64,000 nucleotides of DNA, taken from Pelomonas candidula (GTDB taxonomy: Bacteria > Pseudomonadota > Gammaproteobacteria > Burkholderiales > Burkholderiaceae_C). Each line of letters begins with the position of its first letter. Position 1 is the stretch's first letter. The notes under the pieces were generated by a model. That model was given only the letters and a program-made list of their open reading frames with translations, made no database searches and was not told the DNA's origin. Of this stretch, positions 44,681 through 51,896 are shown piece by piece. The position numbers and the translations under genes were made by a program. The DNA lies in the NCBI RefSeq assembly GCF_043555985.1, contig NZ_JBIGIC010000002.1, forward strand, positions 496,001-560,000, in the 5' to 3' direction.

Positions 44681-45817
44681 ATGAACATTAGCATCGAACG
44701 TGCCCGGGCCCGGTGGGCAGCGGCGGGCCTTGGGCTGATGCTGGGCTGGGCGCTTGCCATGCCCGCGCTCGCTCAGTCCGGGGAAGGGCCTGCGATCGGC
44801 ACGCAACTGCGCGACGGGCTGACGCTGGGCGGCTATGCAACGGTCGAACTGGACGTGCCCCGCGGCAGTACGCCTGCAATCGGCGCTAACGGTGTGGCCG
44901 ACATTCACCGCAACGCCGCCGACGCGCCGCCCGCCGCCAGATCGCAAGCCACCGGCCGCACGACGCTCGCGCTCAGCCACCTGAGCGCCATCCTGTGGTG
45001 GGAGCCCAGCCCGCAGTGGAAGCTGCTGGCGGAGGTGGACAGTCAGCACGGCCTGCAGATCCCCGCGCACGACGAGGGCCGCGACCGCCCCGACTCCGGC
45101 GCCACCCTCGCGCTGGAGCGCATCTACGCCGACTGGCGGGCCAGCGACGCGCTGACCTGGCGGGTCGGCAAGTTCCTCACTCCCATCGGCCGCTGGAACC
45201 AGGACCATCCCGACCCACTGACCTGGACAACGTCCCGCCCGCTGCTGTCGCGCTCCGCCTTCCCGGCCAACGCCACGGGCGTGATGGCCTTCGGCAGCAC
45301 GAGCCTGGGCCTGTCGGACGTGGACTATCAGATCTACGTCGCCCCGGGGCAGAACTGGCGTGCGGGCGCCGCCCAGGATGCCTTCTCGCGTGCCGTGGGT
45401 GCCCGCGTCGTGCTGCCGCTGGGCAGCGACGCGCAGCTCGGCATCTCGATCGCCGGCTTCAACCAGCGGGACGAGGACACCGACCATCGCCGCCTCGGTG
45501 GGCTGGACCTGTTGTGGCAGCTGGGGCGACTGCAGGTGCATGCGGAGGTACTGTCACGGCGCGGGGGCGATGGCTACGAGAGCAGCGAACACGGCGGCTT
45601 CGTGCAACTGGTGCATCCGCTGGGCGCGGGCTGGTCGGGCGTGCTGCGGGTGGAGAAGCTGGAGTACGAGAGCCGGCCGGCGCTGCACAGCACCGTGCTA
45701 GGCGTCGTCTTCAAAGGGCATCGGCACTGGGTCTTCAAGGCCGAATACGACCGCACCTCGACCGACAGCCCCGACCTGCCCAGCGGCTGGCAGCTGTCCG
45801 TGACCGGCCTGTTCTGA
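44681..45817 (+). CDS. Porin-like outer-membrane beta-barrel protein
   Basis: A 378-residue protein with signal peptide (AAGLGLMLGWALAMPALAQS, cleavage about residue 32) and a repeated pattern of amphipathic strands typical of small barrels: LTLGGYATVELDV, WKLLAEVDSQHG, LTWRVGKFLTPIGRWNQDHP, ending LQLSVTGLF with terminal phenylalanine. Resemblance to phosphate-selective-porin-like proteins is general only. ATG 44681 is taken because the signal peptide starts there; ATG 44660 is in frame. It probably opens an operon with the PstS-like gene under sigma-54 control. Confidence 0.75.
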   Translation: MNISIERARARWAAAGLGLMLGWALAMPALAQSGEGPAIGTQLRDGLTLGGYATVELDVPRGSTPAIGANGVADIHRNAADAPPAARSQATGRTTLALSHLSAILWWEPSPQWKLLAEVDSQHGLQIPAHDEGRDRPDSGATLALERIYADWRASDALTWRVGKFLTPIGRWNQDHPDPLTWTTSRPLLSRSAFPANATGVMAFGSTSLGLSDVDYQIYVAPGQNWRAGAAQDAFSRAVGARVVLPLGSDAQLGISIAGFNQRDEDTDHRRLGGLDLLWQLGRLQVHAEVLSRRGGDGYESSEHGGFVQLVHPLGAGWSGVLRVEKLEYESRPALHSTVLGVVFKGHRHWVFKAEYDRTSTDSPDLPSGWQLSVTGLF

Positions 45818-45822
45818 CCGGG

Positions 45823-46296
45823 ATGCGACAGCGCCCCCTGCGCCCCCGGCTGCTCGCCGCCGCAGCGCTCATGCTGCTGGCTGGCGTCTGGCAGCACGCC
45901 TGGCCCGCGCCGGAGCCTGGCATCGCCGTCGTGATGGGCCCCGGTCCGGTCACGACGGTCAATCTGCCGACGGTCGCCGCCATCTTCCGCCGCAAGCGCC
46001 AGTTGTGGGACGACGGCAGCCGCATCGTGCCGGTCAATCTGCCGGCGGCGCATGCGCTGCGACGCCAGTTCTCGCTGCGGCTGTTCAAGCGCAGCCCGGA
46101 GGACATGCAGGACTACTGGAACGACCAGTACTTCCACGGCGTGCTGCCACCGGCCGTGCTGGCGTCCGAGGAGGCGGTCATCCGCTTCGTGGCCAGCACG
46201 CCGGGCGCGATCGGCTACGTCTCGTCCTGCACGCAGGACAAGCGCGTGATCGTCGTGGCCCTGGTGCCTGGCACCGACGCCAGCTGCCCGCACTGA
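45823..46296 (+). CDS. Small PstS-like periplasmic substrate-binding protein
   Basis: A 157-residue protein with signal peptide (about residues 1-29, LLAAAALMLLAGVWQHAWPA). The mature part has the PBP-like pattern of short phosphate-binding-protein homologues: VNLPTVAAIFRRKRQLWDDG, then IVPVNLPAAHALRRQFSLRL, and a closing GAIGYVSSC. It is half the size of a classical PstS, so it holds a single lobe or a reduced binding domain. It starts five bases after the porin stop. Proteins of this size accompany histidine kinases and may act as ligand-presenting sensors rather than transporters; no ABC permease is nearby. Confidence 0.8.
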   Translation: MRQRPLRPRLLAAAALMLLAGVWQHAWPAPEPGIAVVMGPGPVTTVNLPTVAAIFRRKRQLWDDGSRIVPVNLPAAHALRRQFSLRLFKRSPEDMQDYWNDQYFHGVLPPAVLASEEAVIRFVASTPGAIGYVSSCTQDKRVIVVALVPGTDASCPH

Positions 46297-46310
46297 GCCC
46301 CGCCCGTAGC

Positions 46311-46356
46311 GCGCAAAAGTTTGCGCAGTGCGCAAGCGAGTGCGCAAGTTCTTGCG
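46311..46356. repeat. Cluster of three overlapping TTGCGC dyads, enhancer candidate
   Basis: Three inverted repeats sit in 46 bases: GCGCAAA-AG-TTTGCGC (46311-46326), TTGCGCA-G-TGCGCAA (46321-46335) and CGCAAG-TT-CTTGCG (46343-46356). They lie about 55-100 bases before the sigma-54 element at 46409-46424, the usual position for an enhancer of a sigma-54 activator. The first dyad is 15 bases after the PstS-like stop, so it might double as a terminator. Confidence 0.65.
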
Positions 46357-46408
46357 GGTCTGGGGGCGGCAAGCCCTTGATTTCGGCTGCCTGACCCTGT
46401 TCGGCACC

Positions 46409-46424
46409 TGGAACGGCAATTGCG
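46409..46424 (+). promoter_or_regulatory. Near-consensus sigma-54 promoter of the JDVT-CTERM operon
   Basis: TGGAACGGCAATTGCG matches TGGCACG-N4-TTGC with one substitution in the -24 box, and GG and GC are correctly 12 bases apart. It is 52 bases before the MrtJ start at 46477 and downstream of the TTGCGC dyads. This predicts activator-dependent expression of the whole MrtJ-to-DsbD module. Confidence 0.75.
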
Positions 46425-46476
46425 CTGAGAGCACCTGGACAGCCCGCCGGCCATGGGGCCGAGCTGCCGCCGGACC

Positions 46477-46851
46477 ATGGACTCCTTGCTTGCCAACCCG
46501 CTCATCTGCAAGGGCCCGCTGCTGTGGCAGCGGCCCGAACAGTTGCTCTGGCTGCTCGTGCTGGCGCCGCTGGTGGAGGAGTGGGTCGTGCGCGCCGGCC
46601 TGCAGGAAGCCCTGCTGCAACGCATGGCGCCGCCCGCCGGTCGCGCCCGGCTCGTTAGCGTGCTGCTGGCATCGCTGGCCTTCGCCGCGCTGCACGCCGG
46701 CCGCGGCTGGGGCACGGCGCTGATGGTCGCGCCGATGAGCCTGCTCATCGGCAGCGTCTACGCCCGCCAGCGCGACTGGCGGGCCTGCGCCGCCCTGCAC
46801 GCCGCCGGCAACCTGGCGGCCTGGGCCAGCTGCCGCCCCGAATTCACCTGA
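46477..46851 (+). CDS. mrtJ: MrtJ-like JDVT-CTERM glutamic intramembrane protease
   Basis: A 124-residue membrane protein of the CPBP/CAAX-protease superfamily, unusually short. All three motifs are present: EEWVVR (EExxxR) at about 37-42, FAALH (FxxxH) and HAAGN (HxxxN). Hydrophobic segments flank them. Proteases of this type (MrtJ) are encoded next to proteins with a JDVT-CTERM tail and are thought to process that tail. The very next gene encodes such a tail, so this is a dedicated pair. ATG 46477 is chosen because a membrane helix begins soon after; the frame opens at 46453. Confidence 0.85.
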   Translation: MDSLLANPLICKGPLLWQRPEQLLWLLVLAPLVEEWVVRAGLQEALLQRMAPPAGRARLVSVLLASLAFAALHAGRGWGTALMVAPMSLLIGSVYARQRDWRACAALHAAGNLAAWASCRPEFT

Positions 46852-46870
46852 GTGCTACCGAGGACAGACC

Positions 46871-49582
46871 TTGCCGTTTCGACTCCGACCCTCCCCTGCC
46901 CACCTGCACGGCCATCGCAACCGGCTGCAGCGCTGGGCCCCGCGCCTGACGACCCTGCTGGCCCTGCTGGCGCTGGCCCTGGCAATGCTGCTGGCGCTGA
47001 CGGTGCCGGGTCTTGCCCACGCCGCCGACGCACTGGCCGGCAAGACGCTCTACCAGAGCGGCAACAGCACCGCCCAGGCCTGCGCGCTGTGCCATGGCAC
47101 CAACCCGTCGCAGAACATCTCCCGCATCCTCCTGGGCGCCAACAACCCGACGCTGATCACGCAGGCGATCAACAACAACACGGGCGGCATGGGCATCTAC
47201 AAGAACAAGCTCACGTCGACCGACATCGACAACATCGCGGCCTACCTGGCCAACCCCAGCGTGACCGCTGCGCCGGCCATCAGCGTCACGCCAACCAGCC
47301 TCAGCTTCGCGACGACGACGGTCGGCGCCAGCACGTCCGGCAGCGTCGTCGTGTCCAACACGGGCACTGCGGCACTGACGCTGAGCGCCATCAGCCTCAG
47401 CGGCACGGCCGCCGCGAGCTACGCGCTGGGAACGGGCAGCAGCGCCTGCGCGGCCGGCGGCAGCGTGGCCGCAGGCGCCAGCTGCACCGTCTACGTGACC
47501 TTCAAACCGCAGGCGGCAGGCACCCTGGCAGCATCGCTGGTGCTGACGCACAACGCCAGCGGCGGCAGCACGACGGTGGCGCTGTCGGGCACCGGCAGCG
47601 CCGTGCCGGCACCGGTCATTGCGCTGTCGGCCAGCACGCTGGACCTTGGCAGCAGCGTGGTGGGCACGGCCGCGGCGGCCAAGTCGGTGACCGTGTCCAA
47701 CACCGGGACCGCGGCGCTGAACTTCAGCGCGTTGACGCTGGGCGGCAGCGACGCCTCCGCCTTCTCGCTGACCGGCAGCTGCGCCGTGGGCCAGGCCGTG
47801 GCGGCCGGCGCGAGCTGCACGCTGACGCTGGGCTTCACGCCCAGCCGCATCGGCACCCACAGCGCCAGCCTGAGCATCGCCTCCAACGCCAGCAACGGCG
47901 CGCAGACGCTGACACTCGCCGGCACCGGCACGGCGGTGCCGGCACCGGTCGCCGCACGTTCGCCAGCCACGATCGCGTTCGGCAACGTCACGATCAACAC
48001 GGCCGCCGCCGCGCAGGTGGTGACCTGGTCCAACACCGGCACGGCCGCCATGACGCTGGGCACGCCGACGCTCGCCGGCGCCAGCGCGTTCACCCTCGCG
48101 AGCAACGGCTGTGGCACCACGCTGGCCGCCGGCGCGAGCTGCACGCTGGGCCTGGCCTACACACCCACCGCCATCGGCAGCGACACCGCCACGCTGAGCC
48201 TGCCCTCCAACGGCAGCAGCGCGGCGCTGACGGTGGCGCTGAGCGGCAGCGGCATCGCCGTGCCGGTGGCCACGCCGGTGCTGTCGGACAGCGGCACGAT
48301 CAGCTTCGCCGACACCCTGACCGGCCAGTCCTCGGCCACGCACACGACGACGCTGTCCAACACCGGCAACACGGCCTTCACGATCTCCAGCCTCTCGCTG
48401 TCCGCCGGCTCGACGGTGGACTTCCAGCTCGCCGGCACCTGCGCCACCGGCGGCAGCGTCGCCGCGGGTGGCAGCTGCAGCATCGTCACGAGCTTCGCGC
48501 CGGTGGAACCCGGTTCGCCCCTCACCGCCACGCTCAGCCTGCAGACCAACACCGGCGCGAGCTATGCGCTCACGCTCAGCGGCAACGCGGTTGCCACCGG
48601 CGCGCCGCAGCTCACGCTGACGCCGGCCACGCAGGACTTCGGCAGCGTCACGGTCGCCCAGGCCAGCGGCGTGCAACGCCTGACCCTTTCCAACCCCGGC
48701 ACCCAGGAGGCCACCGTGAGTTCCCTGAGCTTCAGCAGCAGCGTGTTCGCGCTGTCCACCACCACCAGCGGCGACTGCAGTGCAGCGCCGTTCACGCTGC
48801 TCCCCGGCAAGGGCTGCACACTGCCCGTCGTCGCCACGCCCACGGCCACCGGCAGCGCCAGCGGCACGCTGACCGCCAAGGGCAGCGGCCCGGCCGGCAA
48901 CGCCGTCGCACTGACGGCCAGCGCCACCCTGAGCGTCACCGGCACCGCGGCTGCCACGTCCAACTCCAGCGGCAGCTCGGGCGGCGGCGGCTGCACGGCC
49001 ACCACGAGCGGGCGCGACGCCAGCCTGCCACTGCTGCTCGCGGGTGCCATCGTCACCGGCCTGTGGCGCCGACGTCGGCAGGCGCTGCAACGCGCCGGCG
49101 GCGCCCTGGCACTGGCCCTCGCGGTGGCCGCACCGTCGGCCCGCGCGCTCGACGTCGGCGCACAGCCCCCCGGCCTCGATCTGCCCGGCCTGAACGGCGA
49201 GCGCGTGACGCTGGCCCAGTACCGCGGCAAGGTGGTGTGGCTGGACTTCTGGGCCTCCTGGTGCGGCCCGTGCAAGCAGAGCTTCGGCTGGATGAACGAC
49301 ATGCAGGCCAGGTACGCCGCAGCGGGCCTGCAGGTGCTCGCCGTCAACGTCGATGCGCGCAGCGCCGATGCGCAGAAGTTCCTCGCCGAACACCCGGCCC
49401 AGTTCGCCGTCGCCCTGGACGCCAACGGTGCCACGCCACGCAGCTTCCAGGTCAAGGGCATGCCCACCAGCGTGCTGATCGGCCCGGACGGCCGCGTGAT
49501 CGCCGTGCACCAGGGCTTCCGCGAGGCCGAGCGCGCCGAGCTCGAACAACAGATCCGTCAAGCAATCGGAGCCACCCGATGA
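46871..49582 (+). CDS. Fusion: cytochrome c, HYDIN-like repeats, JDVT-CTERM anchor, TlpA-type thioredoxin
   Basis: A 903-residue protein with domains in this order: signal helix (about 27-50), class I cytochrome c with haem motif CALCH (71-75), five roughly 105-110-residue HYDIN/ASPM-type beta repeats (about 135-700, each with a VSNTGTAAL-like strand and GASC-type cysteine), a JDVT-CTERM tail (GGGGCT with C708, hydrophobic helix about 718-735, then RRRR), a second signal-like helix (about 745-762, ALALALAVAAPSARA), and a TlpA/ResA-type thioredoxin with WCGPC (797-801). No usable start codon precedes the thioredoxin, so it is one frame. TTG 46871 follows GAGG by seven bases. Tail processing by MrtJ could release the thioredoxin as a separate protein. 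Confidence 0.82.
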   Translation: MPFRLRPSPAHLHGHRNRLQRWAPRLTTLLALLALALAMLLALTVPGLAHAADALAGKTLYQSGNSTAQACALCHGTNPSQNISRILLGANNPTLITQAINNNTGGMGIYKNKLTSTDIDNIAAYLANPSVTAAPAISVTPTSLSFATTTVGASTSGSVVVSNTGTAALTLSAISLSGTAAASYALGTGSSACAAGGSVAAGASCTVYVTFKPQAAGTLAASLVLTHNASGGSTTVALSGTGSAVPAPVIALSASTLDLGSSVVGTAAAAKSVTVSNTGTAALNFSALTLGGSDASAFSLTGSCAVGQAVAAGASCTLTLGFTPSRIGTHSASLSIASNASNGAQTLTLAGTGTAVPAPVAARSPATIAFGNVTINTAAAAQVVTWSNTGTAAMTLGTPTLAGASAFTLASNGCGTTLAAGASCTLGLAYTPTAIGSDTATLSLPSNGSSAALTVALSGSGIAVPVATPVLSDSGTISFADTLTGQSSATHTTTLSNTGNTAFTISSLSLSAGSTVDFQLAGTCATGGSVAAGGSCSIVTSFAPVEPGSPLTATLSLQTNTGASYALTLSGNAVATGAPQLTLTPATQDFGSVTVAQASGVQRLTLSNPGTQEATVSSLSFSSSVFALSTTTSGDCSAAPFTLLPGKGCTLPVVATPTATGSASGTLTAKGSGPAGNAVALTASATLSVTGTAAATSNSSGSSGGGGCTATTSGRDASLPLLLAGAIVTGLWRRRRQALQRAGGALALALAVAAPSARALDVGAQPPGLDLPGLNGERVTLAQYRGKVVWLDFWASWCGPCKQSFGWMNDMQARYAAAGLQVLAVNVDARSADAQKFLAEHPAQFAVALDANGATPRSFQVKGMPTSVLIGPDGRVIAVHQGFREAERAELEQQIRQAIGATR

Positions 49583-49827
49583 AATCCACCGCCCCCCCGA
49601 ACCGCCCGCTGCTGCTGCTGGCCGCCGCCGCGCTCTGCCTGGCCGCCAGCGGCTGCGCCAACCTGGCCGATCCCGTCCAGCCCTGGGAAAAAGGCAAGCT
49701 CGCCAAACCCGAGATGGCCTTCGACGGCGACCCGCTTCGCCAGGGCCTGATGGAGCATGTCTACAGCAGCAAGGAAGCCTCGGCCGGCGGCCATGGCGTG
49801 GCGGGAGGTGGCTGTGGCTGCAACTGA
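49579..49827 (+). CDS. DUF4266 lipoprotein with Cys-rich C-terminus
   Basis: An 82-residue predicted lipoprotein. The lipobox LAASGC places the lipidated cysteine at about residue 26. The body has PVQPWEKGKLAKPEM and the terminus is GGGCGCN with two cysteines, the DUF4266 hallmark. The family has no known function, but it recurs with thioredoxin, DUF3570 and ApbE genes, as here. Its ATG overlaps the stop of the fusion gene by four bases. The CGC end could be a redox or metal site acted on by the thioredoxin domain; this is inference. Confidence 0.88.
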   Translation: MKSTAPPNRPLLLLAAAALCLAASGCANLADPVQPWEKGKLAKPEMAFDGDPLRQGLMEHVYSSKEASAGGHGVAGGGCGCN

Positions 49828-50959
49828 GTCTCGCGCACCCACCGGCGGCGCCATCCTCGCGGCGGCCCTGCTGCTGCCCGGCCTCGCGCCGCTGGCCCAG
49901 GCCGACGAACCGCCCGAGCGCAACGCCGTTGACGTGAAGTTCATGTCCTACGAGGACGGCCAGCCCGGCCTGAGCCGCATCCGCGTGCACTCGCCGACGG
50001 TGTCTTTCACCAACCGGCTCGGCGAGCACTGGGCCAGCAACCTGACGCTGGTCCACGACGACGTGTCGGGTGCCTCGCCGCGCTGGCACAGCGACATCAG
50101 CAGCGCCTCGCACATGCACGACGAGCGCGAGGCGGTCGACCTGCAGGCCACCCGCTACTTCCAGCGCGCGTCCGTGACGCTGGGCGCCAGCTCGTCCAAT
50201 GAACACGACTACCGTTCCAAGGGACTGTCGGTGCTGGGCAAGTGGTCCACCGACGACAACAACACGACGCTGTCGCTGGGCACCTCGGTCAGCAACGACC
50301 GCATCAACCCGGTCAACAACGTCGTGCAGGACGAGCGCAAGCGCACCGCCTCCTGGATCGCCGGCGTGACCCAGGTGCTCAGCACGGAAGACGTGCTGCA
50401 GCTCAACGTCGGCTACACCGGCGGCCACGGCTACTTCTCCGACCCCTACAAGCTCGTCGACAACCGCCCGCGCAGCCGCGACGAGACCACGCTGTCGGTC
50501 GGCTGGAACCACTACCTCGACCCGTTCCAGGCCGCGCTGCACACGAGCTACCGCTACTACAGCAACACCTGGGGCGTGCGCTCTCACACCCTGGGGCTGG
50601 AGTGGGCGCAGCCACTGCCGAACAACCTGACGCTGACACCCTCGCTGCGCTATTACACGCAAAGCGCCGCCAGCTTCTATTACGGGCCGACCTACGACCC
50701 CGCGCTGGGCGCGCCCTTCCCGGTGGGCTACACGCTGGGCAGCACGGCCTACAGCTCGCCCGACCAGCGGCTGTCGGCCTTCGGCGCGCTGACCGTGGGC
50801 CTGAAGCTGGACTACCGCATCGACCGCGACTGGAGTGTCAACGCCAGCCTGGACCGCTACGAGCAGCGCAGCAGCTGGCGGCTCGGCGGTGGCGGCAGCG
50901 CGGGCCTGGCGGCCTTCCACGCCAACATCCTGCAGCTGGGCCTCAGGTGGCAGTACTAG
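49814..50959 (+). CDS. DUF3570 outer-membrane barrel protein
   Basis: A 381-residue protein of the DUF3570 family, predicted as an outer-membrane beta barrel. A signal peptide covers about 1-30 (GGAILAAALLLPGLAPLAQA), followed by NAVDVKFMSYEDGQPGLSRI, a family opening, and regular amphipathic strands to the terminal LQLGLRWQY with aromatic end. GTG 49814 is chosen because GGGAGG lies five bases upstream; this makes it overlap the DUF4266 gene by 14 bases. It may house the lipoprotein or exposed redox proteins at the outer membrane. Confidence 0.87.
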   Translation: MAATESRAPTGGAILAAALLLPGLAPLAQADEPPERNAVDVKFMSYEDGQPGLSRIRVHSPTVSFTNRLGEHWASNLTLVHDDVSGASPRWHSDISSASHMHDEREAVDLQATRYFQRASVTLGASSSNEHDYRSKGLSVLGKWSTDDNNTTLSLGTSVSNDRINPVNNVVQDERKRTASWIAGVTQVLSTEDVLQLNVGYTGGHGYFSDPYKLVDNRPRSRDETTLSVGWNHYLDPFQAALHTSYRYYSNTWGVRSHTLGLEWAQPLPNNLTLTPSLRYYTQSAASFYYGPTYDPALGAPFPVGYTLGSTAYSSPDQRLSAFGALTVGLKLDYRIDRDWSVNASLDRYEQRSSWRLGGGGSAGLAAFHANILQLGLRWQY

Positions 50960-50974
50960 CCGCCGGCCGCCGCC

Positions 50975-51889
50975 ATGCCTGAGCTCATCGTCGAGAACCT
51001 GCCCTTCCAGGCCATGGCCTCGCGCTGCAACCTGCGCGTGGCGGCGCCCGACCCGGGCACGGCCCGCCACTGGGCCGACCTGGCCGTGGCCGAGGTGCGG
51101 CGCATCGAGCAGACGTTCTCGCGCTACCGGCCCGACAGCATCGTGTCGCGCATCAACGCCGCGGCCGGCGGCGAGCCGGTGCGCTGCGACGCCGAGACCC
51201 TGGCCCTGCTGGGCTACGCCGACCAGCTGCACCGCAGCAGCGACGGCCTGTTCGACATCACCTCCGGCGTGCTGCGCCGGGCCTGGGACTTCCGCCACCC
51301 GCGGCTGCCCGATGCGGCCGAGCTGCAGCAGCTGTGCGGCCTGGTCGGGTGGCAGCGCGTCGAGCGCGACGGCGACGCGATCCGCCTGCCGCAGCCCGGC
51401 ATGGAGCTGGACTTCGGCGGCTTCGGCAAGGAGTACGCGGCCGACCGCGTCGCGGCCGTGCTGCACGCGGCCGGCGCCCGTCACGGCTATGTCAACCTGG
51501 GCGGCGACCTGCATGCTCTGGGCCCGCAGCCCGACGGCCGCCCCTGGATGATCGGCATCCAGCATCCGCGCGAAGCCGGCCGCGTGACAGCCGAACTGGC
51601 GCTGAGCCAGGGCGGCCTGGCCACCAGCGGCGACTACGAGCGCTTCTTCGAGCTCGATGGCCGGCGCTACTGCCACGTGCTGGACCCGCGCACGGGCTGG
51701 CCCGTGTCGCACTGGCAGTCGGTGAGCGTGGCCGCACCGCTGTGCATCGCGGCCGGCAGCTGCACCACGGTCGCAATGCTGCTGGAAGCACGCGGCAGCG
51801 CCTTCCTCGAGAACACCGGCCTGCCCTGGCTGGCCATCGGCCCCGACGGCCGCCCTCACCGCGGCCCCGCCAACGCACCCGACGCCTAA
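50975..51889 (+). CDS. ApbE family FAD:protein FMN transferase
   Basis: A 304-residue ApbE-like flavin transferase. Family blocks include IEQTFSRYRPDSIVSRINAA, the ELDFGGFGKEYAADRV segment, VNLGGDLHALG with the FAD/metal-binding glycines, and HVLDPRTGWPVSHWQSVSVA. ApbE attaches FMN through a phosphoester to Thr/Ser of exported redox proteins. No signal peptide or lipobox is evident with ATG 50975, which is atypical for a periplasmic enzyme; the N-terminus MPELIVENLPFQAMASRC begins directly in the fold. The flavinylated partner in this operon is not obvious. Confidence 0.9.
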   Translation: MPELIVENLPFQAMASRCNLRVAAPDPGTARHWADLAVAEVRRIEQTFSRYRPDSIVSRINAAAGGEPVRCDAETLALLGYADQLHRSSDGLFDITSGVLRRAWDFRHPRLPDAAELQQLCGLVGWQRVERDGDAIRLPQPGMELDFGGFGKEYAADRVAAVLHAAGARHGYVNLGGDLHALGPQPDGRPWMIGIQHPREAGRVTAELALSQGGLATSGDYERFFELDGRRYCHVLDPRTGWPVSHWQSVSVAAPLCIAAGSCTTVAMLLEARGSAFLENTGLPWLAIGPDGRPHRGPANAPDA

Positions 51890-51896
51890 CGCCACC

